A stretch of DNA of 64,000 nucleotides from Gordonia rubripertincta. Lineage in GTDB: Bacteria > Actinomycetota > Actinomycetes > Mycobacteriales > Mycobacteriaceae. Positions 25,704-34,957 of the stretch are shown piece by piece. A program made the translations under genes and the position numbers. The notes beneath the pieces were generated by a model. That model ran no database searches and was not told the origin of the DNA. It saw only the letters and a list, made by a program, of their open reading frames with translations. The stretch lies in NCBI RefSeq assembly GCF_038024875.1, contig NZ_CP136136.1, positions 4,030,001 to 4,094,000 of the forward strand, written 5' to 3'. Every line of letters starts with the position of its first letter. Position 1 is the first letter of the stretch.

Positions 25704-27827
25704 GTGTCACGCCTCAACGACCTCCTCCGCCAAGTCGCCAACACTGATCCCCAACTCGCCAAAGATCTTCGACGCGAAACGGATGCGCTCGCAGACCGCC
25801 GGGCGTTCGGATTGAACTTCGAACGACACACTCCCGAGGCTGTCGAGCTTCCGGGCCGGCCGGTCCGGAAGAACGACAAGGTTCGGATCCTCCCGGCGCG
25901 TGGCGACGTGCCGAAAAAGGAGGACGAGCGACTGTACCGGGTCACGAAGGTCTACTCGGAGGACGGAGACCGGTGGGCTGATGTCCTCGCCGTTGACAAC
26001 GATGAGGAGACGTGGTCCGTAATCGTTGACGACCTTGTCGTCGTCGCAGAGTTCCGAGACCCGATCTACCCCGGACTAGTCTCGACGGGGAAAGTTGAGC
26101 GCGGCGGACATAAACCTTTCCACACGGTAATTAACTCCGAAAACTATCATGCCCTTCAGGCGCTCCTATTTACCCATCGAGGAAAAGTTGATTGTATCTA
26201 TATTGATCCGCCTTACAATACCGGCGCGAAGGACTGGAAATATAACAATGACTATGTCGAAAGCGATGACCACTACCGTCATTCGAAATGGCTTGCGTTC
26301 ATCGAGCGCCGCCTCCTCGTAGCGAGAGAGCTCCTCAATCCGGCAGACTCCATGTTGATTGTCACAATCGACGAAAAAGAATACATGAGGCTAGGCCTCT
26401 TGCTTGAGCAGATCTACCCCGACGGGCGAACACAAATGATAACTACGGTTATAAATCGCAAAGGTAACGCGCGACGCGGCGAGTTCTCCAGAAGTGAAGA
26501 GTACATCTACTATGTCCGCTTCGGTGATGGAGAAATCTCGCCATGGAACTCGGATATGCTCAATCAACCCGAGCCGGAGGATGGAAAGAAGATCCGCTGG
26601 AAAAGCCTCCTCCGCCTAGCATCAACCGGTCAGACAACTGGCCGATTCAATATGTTCTACCCCCTTTTCTTTGATTCCGAGACCCTCGCTTTCCGCTTTG
26701 CTGGCGATCCAATACCAGACGGCACCCCGATAGAGTCGGTGACAATTCCGGACGGCATGTCAGTCCTCTGGCCTATCCAGAAGAACGGGAAGGACGGCCG
26801 TTGGTCTCTCAGTCAGCCGAAGTTCAACGAGTACTACCGAAAGGGCTACGTTAAGTTTGGTTCAAAGAATGGCGGCGGAAGAACTCCTTACTACCTTATG
26901 GAAGGCCAACTGGCAGCAATCGAATCTGGCGACCTACTAATAACCGGCCGTGACTCAGATGGAGCTGTCGAGTTGGAGATGCGCTCAAGCCTACGGTCAC
27001 CGCTCACAGTTTGGAACCAATCGTCACATTCCACCTCCGGACACGGCACTTCAATCGTCAAGACCCTCCTCGGAGACAGAAAATTTCCATATCCAAAGTC
27101 ACTGTACGCGGTTGAGGATGCCATAAGATTCGCTGTCGGACACAAAAAGGACGCTATTGTTCTAGATTTCTTTTCAGGATCTGGAACTACCGCGCATGCA
27201 ATTATGCGGTTAAATAGGCAGGACGGTGGTGCCCGCCAGTGCGTCTCCGTAACTAACAACGAGGTATCCGCAGAGGAGCAGCGCGGACTTCGCGAAAAGG
27301 GACTTCGACCCGGCGACCCTAAATGGGAACAATGGGGAATCTGTGACTATATTACTAAGCCACGCATCGCAGCTTGTGTCACTGGGACGACACCCGCTGG
27401 CGAACGGATCGTTGGCGACTACAAGTACACTGACGAGTTCCCGATATCTGAAGGCTTTGAAGAGAACGTCGAGTTCTTCACCCTCACGTACGAATCAGCG
27501 ATGCGCGTAGCGTCCAACCGTGAATTCGCCAAGATCGCTCCCTTCCTTTGGCTTCGAGCTGGGTCACGAGGGCGGCGCATCGACGACATCGCGGCTGGAT
27601 GGGATGTTTCCGACACGTACGGTGTGTTAGCGGACCTCGATCTAAGTGAGCCGTTTATCAAGGCGATCGAAGCACAGGAAGGTCTAACCCACGCGTTCAT
27701 TGTGACCGACGAGGATCGGCTCTTCGAGGCGATGGTTCGACAGCTGCCAGAACACGTGGAACCTATTCGCCTATACTCCACCTACCTCCGCAACTTCGAG
27801 ATCGAAGCGGGGAGGGCCGCACGTTGA
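25704..27827 (+). CDS. Beta-class N6-adenine DNA methyltransferase (type III Mod-like)
   Basis: 707 residues from the GTG at 25704, with AGGAAAG about 9 nt upstream; an ATG at 25629 gives an unrelated leader. Motif IV DPPYNTG (about 168-174) precedes motif I FSGSGTT (near 490), the beta-class order of type III Mod proteins. The N-terminus (DPQLAKDLRRE...FGLNFERH...VELPGRPVRK) is typical of methylases paired with a DEAD helicase. It should modify host DNA to protect it from the partner at 27824. The part from about 26100 to 27380 is much richer in A+T codons than both ends of the gene, as if the catalytic/target-recognition middle was exchanged. Confidence 0.85.
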   Translation: MSRLNDLLRQVANTDPQLAKDLRRETDALADRRAFGLNFERHTPEAVELPGRPVRKNDKVRILPARGDVPKKEDERLYRVTKVYSEDGDRWADVLAVDNDEETWSVIVDDLVVVAEFRDPIYPGLVSTGKVERGGHKPFHTVINSENYHALQALLFTHRGKVDCIYIDPPYNTGAKDWKYNNDYVESDDHYRHSKWLAFIERRLLVARELLNPADSMLIVTIDEKEYMRLGLLLEQIYPDGRTQMITTVINRKGNARRGEFSRSEEYIYYVRFGDGEISPWNSDMLNQPEPEDGKKIRWKSLLRLASTGQTTGRFNMFYPLFFDSETLAFRFAGDPIPDGTPIESVTIPDGMSVLWPIQKNGKDGRWSLSQPKFNEYYRKGYVKFGSKNGGGRTPYYLMEGQLAAIESGDLLITGRDSDGAVELEMRSSLRSPLTVWNQSSHSTSGHGTSIVKTLLGDRKFPYPKSLYAVEDAIRFAVGHKKDAIVLDFFSGSGTTAHAIMRLNRQDGGARQCVSVTNNEVSAEEQRGLREKGLRPGDPKWEQWGICDYITKPRIAACVTGTTPAGERIVGDYKYTDEFPISEGFEENVEFFTLTYESAMRVASNREFAKIAPFLWLRAGSRGRRIDDIAAGWDVSDTYGVLADLDLSEPFIKAIEAQEGLTHAFIVTDEDRLFEAMVRQLPEHVEPIRLYSTYLRNFEIEAGRAAR

Positions 27828-30427
27828 AGTTCACACTGAAGCCGTATCAGCGCACAGCGCTCGAAGACATGCTAGCGGCTCTCGAGCGTGCTAAGACGAT
27901 CAACGAGCGGGAGACAAGCCCGACCTCGGTGTCTCTGTCTGCAACCACCGGCGCCGGAAAAACTGTCATCGCGGCGGCAGTGATCGAATCGTTGTTCTAC
28001 GGCAACGACGACTATGACCTCGAACCGGACGACGGCGCCGTCGTCATCTGGTTCTCGGACCAACCAAATCTTAATGAGCAGACACGCTTTCGCATCATGG
28101 AGGCGTCCGACAGGGTAGTCTCGACTGATCTTGTAACGATTGAGCCTCCGTTCTCACGGCCGAAGCTCGAAGCCGGGAAAGTGTATTTTCTCAACACGCA
28201 GAAGCTGTCGAAGTCCTCACTTCTCACGCGTGGTCACCAGACCGTTGCGGAGGAGTACATGTTGGACGGCATGCAACCGTCCGTCCAGCCGGACACGCAG
28301 GGCTACACGATTTGGCAGACCATTGCCAACACTATCGATGATCCGGACCTGACTCTGTATCTGATTGTGGACGAGGCGCACCGAGGGTTCGGTACTAAAG
28401 CAACAAGAGACAAGTCCACGATCGTCCAAAAGCTGATCAATGGGCATGCAGGGTATCCGCCGGTACCAATTGTCTGGGGAATCTCTGCCACAATTGGCGA
28501 TTTCCGGGAGGCGATGGACGACGCGGATGTCTCGGGCGACCGCCGCTACCTTCCTCCGGTACAGGTAGACGGTTTCCAGGTGCAGGAGTCGGGACTCGTC
28601 AAGGATGTCGTCAAGGTCGACATTCCAGCTGAGGCGCAAGCCATCGACATGGTTTTGGTTCGTCGTGGCGCGAGGAAGCTCAGACACTCGTCCGAGCGGT
28701 GGCAGATCTACTGCGAGACGCAGGGATTGCCCGACGTCGTCAAGCCTTTGATGGTCCTACAGGCTCCCAACACACCAGATCACGATAAGATCGGTGAGGC
28801 ACTCGACGTCATCTTCGACGTCATGCCCGAGCTAGGCTCATCTTCGATCCGACACGTCTTTGACAAGCACGCGATGCAGACATTCGGGGCTCACCAAGTC
28901 CATTGGATTGAGCCGCAACTGGTCGAAGATCGCCCCGACGTCCGAGTACTCATCGCAAAGGACGCAATCTCCACTGGATGGGACTGTCCCCGTGCCGAGG
29001 TATTGGTGTCATTTCGTCCTGCGAAAGATCACGACCACATCCAGCAGTTGCTAGGCCGGATGGTGCGCACACCCCTCGCCCGCCGAGTTCCGGGCGACGA
29101 CGAACTTAACTCGGTCGACTGCCTGTTGCCGTTCTTCGACCGAAAGACCGCCGGTGATGTAGTAAGGCTGCTGACCGCCCAGATCGACGGTGTCCCCGAA
29201 CCTACCAGGAGGATAGTCCGCGACGAGTGCCTTATGACGCCAAACAAGTCGGTCCCGGAGACGGTTTGGCGCGTGTGGGACAACCTACCGTCGATGACGA
29301 TCCCGCAGCGTGGGACGTCTCCCGTGAAACGACTTGCTACTCTCGCACTTTCCCTATCAACCGATGGTGTGCGGCACGGAGCGCTGGCCGAGGTGTCTAG
29401 CCAGGTCCATGCGTTGCTCGATGAGGCGGCTGTGTCGTATCGAAGCAAAGTAGAGGCGGCGATTGCTGAAGTCTTAGCTGTGCGGCTGCAGGAGATCTCG
29501 GCGAAGTTCGGTGCCAAGAGCGTTGAATACGCCGACATCGTCGAGGTGGCGGACGAACGGGCCATTCGCGCTGCGTTCGAGGACGCTCGCAAAGCGTTTG
29601 GCGCCGATATCGCGCACGGCTACGTCGACCACCTGACGACCGAAGATGACAGCGACGACGCGCTACGCGAAGCATTCGTTCGAACCGCAGCTCTCGCCTG
29701 CGTGCCGGAGATACGGGAAGCGGTCGACAAGAAGTCCGATCAGATCGCGGCCGATTTGTTTGACGAACACGACGACGCCATCCTGAAATTGCCAGACGAT
29801 CGTCGGCAGGAATACCGCGACATCAACGCTCTCGCAGCGACGCCTCAAATCGAACCCCTCGGTAGACCACGAACCCGCATCGAAGACTACGTCGAGGAGA
29901 ACGAAGATAAACAGCTCCTCCGCGCCGAGTTGGTCAAGTTGCACCTCATGTCGGACGAGAACGGCGACGCGCCGATCACGAAGTTGAACGAGTGGGAAGC
30001 CGAGATCGTCAAGCACGAGATCGCGCGCGATGGTGCTCTTGGCTGGTATCGAAATCCTCCGCGTCAGACGGCCGACTCACTCGGGATCGCGTATCGCGAT
30101 GAGACGACGGGAAATTGGCGATCGATGCACCCGGACTTCGTCTTCTTTCACGATATTGATGGCGAAGCGAAGGCCTCGATCATCGACCCTCACGGTCACT
30201 ACCTCGATGACTCATTGGTCAAGCTTCAGGCCCTAGCAACGTTCGCCGAGGAGCACGGGTCCGCGTTTCATCGAATCGAAGCACTGAGCAAAGTCGGTGG
30301 CGTGATGAAGATGCTGGACCTGCAGGACGATGACGTGCGCGCGACCATCAAGGCCGGCGGCCGTTCTGTCGATTGGTTTTACAGCTCCCAGCTGGCTAGC
30401 AACTACTATGCCGATAACAAGGTTTAG
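27824..30427 (+). CDS. Type III restriction-like helicase (Res homologue), partner of the methyltransferase
   Basis: 867 residues starting at TTG 27824, which overlaps the methylase stop (TGA 27825-27827) and follows a GGGGAGGG ribosome site. SF2 motifs: SATTGAGKT (about 42-50), IVDEAHRGFG, AISTGWDCPRA and QQLLGRMVRTP. The C-terminus has HPDFVFF followed by IIDPHGHYL and a helix, in the place of a PD-(D/E)XK nuclease. The usual E-x-K is not seen; a D-P-H-G takes its place, so the cutting chemistry is uncertain. It probably translocates along unmodified DNA. It forms a two-gene restriction-modification operon with the methylase. Confidence 0.8.
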   Translation: MKFTLKPYQRTALEDMLAALERAKTINERETSPTSVSLSATTGAGKTVIAAAVIESLFYGNDDYDLEPDDGAVVIWFSDQPNLNEQTRFRIMEASDRVVSTDLVTIEPPFSRPKLEAGKVYFLNTQKLSKSSLLTRGHQTVAEEYMLDGMQPSVQPDTQGYTIWQTIANTIDDPDLTLYLIVDEAHRGFGTKATRDKSTIVQKLINGHAGYPPVPIVWGISATIGDFREAMDDADVSGDRRYLPPVQVDGFQVQESGLVKDVVKVDIPAEAQAIDMVLVRRGARKLRHSSERWQIYCETQGLPDVVKPLMVLQAPNTPDHDKIGEALDVIFDVMPELGSSSIRHVFDKHAMQTFGAHQVHWIEPQLVEDRPDVRVLIAKDAISTGWDCPRAEVLVSFRPAKDHDHIQQLLGRMVRTPLARRVPGDDELNSVDCLLPFFDRKTAGDVVRLLTAQIDGVPEPTRRIVRDECLMTPNKSVPETVWRVWDNLPSMTIPQRGTSPVKRLATLALSLSTDGVRHGALAEVSSQVHALLDEAAVSYRSKVEAAIAEVLAVRLQEISAKFGAKSVEYADIVEVADERAIRAAFEDARKAFGADIAHGYVDHLTTEDDSDDALREAFVRTAALACVPEIREAVDKKSDQIAADLFDEHDDAILKLPDDRRQEYRDINALAATPQIEPLGRPRTRIEDYVEENEDKQLLRAELVKLHLMSDENGDAPITKLNEWEAEIVKHEIARDGALGWYRNPPRQTADSLGIAYRDETTGNWRSMHPDFVFFHDIDGEAKASIIDPHGHYLDDSLVKLQALATFAEEHGSAFHRIEALSKVGGVMKMLDLQDDDVRATIKAGGRSVDWFYSSQLASNYYADNKV

Positions 30428-30492
30428 CGCTGAGTCTCAGTCTGGGCTGTTGTGCCGCTGCGGAACGAAACTCGAAGGTATTCAGCAGATGA

Positions 30493-33402
30493 TCACGATT
30501 TCGCGGCGGCCGAGCAGACGTTGCGCACGTCGCACTGCCTGCACTTTTGTCGGTCTGGTTTCGGCTCAAACTCGCGGCGGCGCAGGCTGTCCGCTGTAGC
30601 GATGATCAGTTCTTCGGCTTTGCCGATCGAGTTCGCGTCGACCTGGACGTCGTATCGCTTCTCGGTTCCGAGATCCTGAATGAACGCGGCGCTGACGTCG
30701 AGGCCTTCTCGACGTCCCGCTTCGGTGTAGATCTGCAACTGGAGAGGGTCGATCTGCCCACCCGTGGACGTCTTGTAATCAACGATCGCGAGACGCCCGA
30801 TCTTGCCGTCCTCGTTGTCGTAGATGACGTCGGCGCGGCCCGAGATCACTGCGCCATCCAGGTAAAGCTCGAACGGTCGCTCGGTCGCCCAGGTACGTAA
30901 CAGGTCTGACGAGTACTCGCTGACGTACCTCATCACAAGTTGGCGCGCCTTGTCACGCATTTGCTTGTGGCCGGCCTTGTTCGCGTAAGGAAGGAAGAAT
31001 TCAGAGTTGAGCAGCTGGTCTATCTGCTGTCGTGTCGGCACCACGCCAGTCGCCTGTGTACGCTCCGCTAGAACGCGCATCGTGTGGTGCACGGCGTTGC
31101 CGTAACCGAGTTCCTGCTGAATCGTCGGCATGAACCCGAGCTCGTTCTTGAGTAAGTAGCTGCGCGGGCACGTGTCGTACAGTGCGAGTTCGCTATACGT
31201 GATCGTGAGGTCGGTCTCCGACGCAGTTCCCTTGCCAGTCACCGACGTCGGGACGCCGGCCTTGGCGTAGGCGTTTGCAACCTCGTCATAGTACGGAGAG
31301 GCGTTGCGATTCTTGCCGGCTCCTGTCAACGAAAAACTGGACAGAAGTACCGCGTCGCGAGCGCGCGTGATCGCGACGTAGAACAGGCGCCGCTCGTCGT
31401 CGTCGGTGCCTTCGTACCGTTGCCGGTCGAAGCGACCGAGCAAATCTTGGGGGAAGTCTTGCGCGCGGCCGTTGCGGCTCGATGGAAAGCGGGTCTTCAC
31501 GAGAGACGGCAAGAACACGACCGGCCATTCGAGACCCTTCGACCCGTGCACAGTGCCGAGTGCGACACCGTCGTCCAGGTGCCCTTCCTCGCCAGCGAAG
31601 TCGTCATAGCTTCCCACTGCATAGTTGGTGAGCAGAATCGCGAGGTTCTTGTAGAACCACAGCCCGCCGCTTCGGCCACCGACCTGTTCCCCCGGAGTGT
31701 TCGGGTCTTTGCGCGCTCGCCAGCTGACGCCCTCGTAGTCGGCGAGAACCGTCGTGAAGCGCGCAATTGTCCCGAGGCGGTTGCGCGTCGTCTCGTCGGA
31801 GAGATCCCACGCATTCACACCGAGCAACTCCATCAGGCCATAAAAGTCACGAACGAGACTCTCGTTGAAGTCGCTGTCACAGGCTTTCTTCTTCCACACC
31901 TCGAGGTGGACCGACAGCGCCGACCGCTGATTGACAGACAGGCCGAACGTCGTGGTGTAGTTGTCGAGCAATCGTTCCAGCGTGATGATCTCTGACTGCG
32001 CGTACTGTGCCGGCCGCCAGCCGATATCCCCGATCCAGGCGTACGTCTCGCCGAACACTCGAGGCTCCGGCTGCGCGAACAGGCCTGATCGTCCGCCTGC
32101 CTGTACAGGGATTCCGGCCTTCTCGAGGGCGTCCATGATCGCCGGGTACGACGACCGACCCCGCACGAGAATCGCAATGTCGCGATATGCGAGTCCGCCC
32201 GAGTGAAAGTCGCGGATCTGCCGCGCGATCTCGCTCGCGGCGTCGGTCTCGTCTCCTGGGTCGCGAACGAACGCGACACTCGGGCCGTCCGCCATTCGGT
32301 GCGGGAGCATTTGCTTTTCTATCCGGTCGGAGATTGTCTGCGCGAAAAGGTTCGCGACCTCGACGATGCCTGGCCGCGAACGACGGTTGGTGAGGAGCTT
32401 GAACTGAGCCACGTTCGGATACCTGTCGGCGAAGGTGACTATGTTCTGCACGGATGAACCGCGCCACTGGTAGATCGCTTGGTCGTCATCACCGACCACC
32501 ACAACGTCAGCGTTGCCGTTTGGCTTCGCGAGCAGTTCGACGAGCCGTTCTTGAGCTGGGTTGACGTCCTGGTACTCGTCGACGATCAAGTGCCGCAGTG
32601 GGGCGCTGACCGCGGAATGCACCGTTGGGTCGGCGAGTGCCTCGACAGCCCGCACAATCTGGGTCCCGAACGACATGAACTGGTAGCGGTCGAGAGCGGC
32701 GTAGTACGCCAGCACGGCGTCCTTGAAGCCGCCCGCCGGGAGCGTGGCAACGTCGATCAGCTCGTTCTCGATGACGTCGATGCCCCGCTGGAACCTGTCG
32801 ATGTTCTTGAACGTGCCGTCGGTTGGCGCGAGGTCCTTGATTCCGATCAGACGATTCTGTTGATACAGGAAGTTGGTCAGCTGGTTCGCATCGAGCGGCG
32901 TGTAGGTCTCGTATCGCGGGACGTAGGTCTGCAGCATGCGAAAGCAGTACGCGTGAATCGTGCCGACGAACAGACGCCCGAGTTGATCAGTTGCAGCAGC
33001 ACCCATTCGGGCTGTCACCCGCTCCCGAATGCGGTCCTTCAGCTCCGCGGCCGCCTTTTCCGTAAACGTGAACGCGACAATCGACTCTGGGGGCTCGCCG
33101 TCAGCAAGGAGGGAAGCCACCCGCTGCGATACGACCTCCGTCTTGCCGGAGCCGGCCGCCGCGATGATCTGGATGTGGCTCCCACGGTGCGCCACCGCTT
33201 TCGCCGCATCACCTTCAAGTTTCGGAATATCTGCTGTGCTTGCTGTCGGGCCAGCCGTGACCGGGCCTACCCGAGCTCCGGGTTTGACGGAAGCCGGGGG
33301 CGGCGCGACACCGCGTGCCGATCTCGCCGGTGTTGGAGTTGCGACGAACGGCTTCGGGACGGGACGTGGCGGCTGCGAGGGAGACACCCACTTGAACTTC
33401 AC
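30493..33402 (-). CDS. UvrD/PcrA-like helicase with C-terminal AddB-type Fe-S nuclease domain
   Basis: 969 residues. A proline-rich N-terminus (about 1-60) precedes the SF1A helicase: AAAGSGKT (81-88), DEYQDV, DDDQAIYQWRG, GTVHGSKGLEW and VAITRARDAV. The nuclease part has GRADVIYD, then AIVDYKTS (D-x-K) and LQLQIYTEA, flanked by cysteines (YDTCPRSYLL upstream; KCRQCDVRNVC at the end). This is the four-Cys pattern of AddB/RecB-family 4Fe-4S nucleases. It resembles actinobacterial AdnA/AdnB-type enzymes but stands alone here. It converges with the restriction gene (66-bp gap, no clear terminator) and lies downstream of McrBC on the same strand. Confidence 0.8.
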   Translation of the reverse strand: MKFKWVSPSQPPRPVPKPFVATPTPARSARGVAPPPASVKPGARVGPVTAGPTASTADIPKLEGDAAKAVAHRGSHIQIIAAAGSGKTEVVSQRVASLLADGEPPESIVAFTFTEKAAAELKDRIRERVTARMGAAATDQLGRLFVGTIHAYCFRMLQTYVPRYETYTPLDANQLTNFLYQQNRLIGIKDLAPTDGTFKNIDRFQRGIDVIENELIDVATLPAGGFKDAVLAYYAALDRYQFMSFGTQIVRAVEALADPTVHSAVSAPLRHLIVDEYQDVNPAQERLVELLAKPNGNADVVVVGDDDQAIYQWRGSSVQNIVTFADRYPNVAQFKLLTNRRSRPGIVEVANLFAQTISDRIEKQMLPHRMADGPSVAFVRDPGDETDAASEIARQIRDFHSGGLAYRDIAILVRGRSSYPAIMDALEKAGIPVQAGGRSGLFAQPEPRVFGETYAWIGDIGWRPAQYAQSEIITLERLLDNYTTTFGLSVNQRSALSVHLEVWKKKACDSDFNESLVRDFYGLMELLGVNAWDLSDETTRNRLGTIARFTTVLADYEGVSWRARKDPNTPGEQVGGRSGGLWFYKNLAILLTNYAVGSYDDFAGEEGHLDDGVALGTVHGSKGLEWPVVFLPSLVKTRFPSSRNGRAQDFPQDLLGRFDRQRYEGTDDDERRLFYVAITRARDAVLLSSFSLTGAGKNRNASPYYDEVANAYAKAGVPTSVTGKGTASETDLTITYSELALYDTCPRSYLLKNELGFMPTIQQELGYGNAVHHTMRVLAERTQATGVVPTRQQIDQLLNSEFFLPYANKAGHKQMRDKARQLVMRYVSEYSSDLLRTWATERPFELYLDGAVISGRADVIYDNEDGKIGRLAIVDYKTSTGGQIDPLQLQIYTEAGRREGLDVSAAFIQDLGTEKRYDVQVDANSIGKAEELIIATADSLRRREFEPKPDRQKCRQCDVRNVCSAAAKS

Positions 33403-33649
33403 GTCATCAGCCTCCTCGTCGCCCCTGGGTCATCGTATCGGCCTCAGGTTCTTCGCTGACGGTAAGGACGCGAGAACTGTAAGAGCGATCCCTCACGACG
33501 CGCGCCTGGCAATGATCCTCGCGACGGTCTCTCGGCTGCCATTCCCCACGCACGGCCGAAGACGACCGACGCTTTGGTGACGTGCGAACACCATCCTCCT
33601 AGCGGAACTAACCATCCAGCCATCACGGTTTCTACCGACCGGGGGAGCC

Positions 33650-34957
33650 TTATCCCCGAGAGAACGGACCGACGATTGCCCTCAACGCTGCCGCACAGAG
33701 GGTCTGCTCTGTCGGTAGCCGCATGAAATGCACGATGTTGCCCTGCGATGTCTTCCACGGTCCGAGGGCCTCTGCTCGAACGTCTAGATCCATCTCAGAT
33801 GTTGCTGGATAAGCGAGAAGCCCAAGAGGTGGTGGGAGCCCTGCCTTCGAGTTTGTCGCTAGGTAGGCAGCTAGCTGGTAAAGGTCCCCTCGATCGGGAT
33901 CTCGCCGGTCGTTCGTCAATCGCTTGTATTTCGCATCGATGATAGCCAATGGGCTGCTGGCTGGACCGACGGTTATGTCTGGGAGCAACCGGCCGAGGCC
34001 GAACGTACCGTTTCGAGTCGATCGCAAGAAATACGACTTGTCACCTCCGAGGTTGCCGTGTGCCACCGTCTCGCTCGCGAAGGCCTCCCGTGCGCAGGCG
34101 AGGACGAATAGCTCCCATAGTTCTGCAACGTCGATCAGCATGCCTTCGATGCTGTCTCCCGCGGGAGTGTTCTGAATGCCTCCGAAATGAGCTATACGCC
34201 AAGATAGTTCAGCTGTTTGCTTGAAGGGCAGGCGGATCGGCGTGTATCGCACACTATCTAGCTGGCGTCGTTTTGGTAGACGAGGGCGATTGCCGGTGCT
34301 GTGGCGCAAACGCATCACGATTTCCTCCACCCGGGGCCCTCTCCAGTCGGGTGCCCACGAATCGAGAAGACCGCCCAGCACATTATCCGCAGCCACGATC
34401 GACCGGCTTACGGAGTTATCCAACGACTTTTGACGCTCCGTCCAGGCAACCGACGCGACACCGCGGGCCGCGAAACCAGCCGTGCGCTTCCCGTTGATAC
34501 GCCCTTTGACTGTCGTCCCGGAGGCATCGACTTCGCGTCGAAACGTCGGCAGACCGTGCTGCGACGACTGAGTAACCGAGTTAGCCCACAGCCTTGCTAT
34601 AACAGGCGCAACCAGCAGATCGGGCGACTCCCCCAGCGATGCCGTCTGCTTGATCGCAACGACGCCCGTGACCCCAGTCATCCACCTACCGATCGTGTCG
34701 ATTCCCAATCGTGGGTTGATCGTGAGGACCCGATTACCTCTTCGGAGTTGCCCGATGTAGCGGCCAGCACGCCAACCCGAACCGAACCGTTCGATAACCG
34801 ATCCTGGAATCTCGTCCGGGTGGCGGTGAGCGAATGGCACTACGAAAGCGTCCGGGTGTGCCACCTTTGCAAGGTCGGCAAGCCACATGTCGTCTTCGGC
34901 GGTTAGGACGGTCCTCGGTCCGTCGAGATCGAGGAATTCGATGATTCTCTGAGTCAT
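33650..34957 (-). CDS. mcrC: McrC-like subunit of a type IV (McrBC) restriction system
   Basis: 435 residues from the ATG at 34957, which overlaps the McrB stop (34954-34957). An upstream in-frame start at 35059 would run into the McrB gene and is rejected. The C-terminal half carries the McrC nuclease signature: LLPDITV, then AIIDAKYK (D-x(n)-D-x-K) and DLYQLAAY. It supplies the endonuclease subunit that works with the McrB GTPase to cut DNA containing modified cytosine in known systems. The target of this variant is unknown. Confidence 0.8.
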   Translation of the reverse strand: MTQRIIEFLDLDGPRTVLTAEDDMWLADLAKVAHPDAFVVPFAHRHPDEIPGSVIERFGSGWRAGRYIGQLRRGNRVLTINPRLGIDTIGRWMTGVTGVVAIKQTASLGESPDLLVAPVIARLWANSVTQSSQHGLPTFRREVDASGTTVKGRINGKRTAGFAARGVASVAWTERQKSLDNSVSRSIVAADNVLGGLLDSWAPDWRGPRVEEIVMRLRHSTGNRPRLPKRRQLDSVRYTPIRLPFKQTAELSWRIAHFGGIQNTPAGDSIEGMLIDVAELWELFVLACAREAFASETVAHGNLGGDKSYFLRSTRNGTFGLGRLLPDITVGPASSPLAIIDAKYKRLTNDRRDPDRGDLYQLAAYLATNSKAGLPPPLGLLAYPATSEMDLDVRAEALGPWKTSQGNIVHFMRLPTEQTLCAAALRAIVGPFSRG

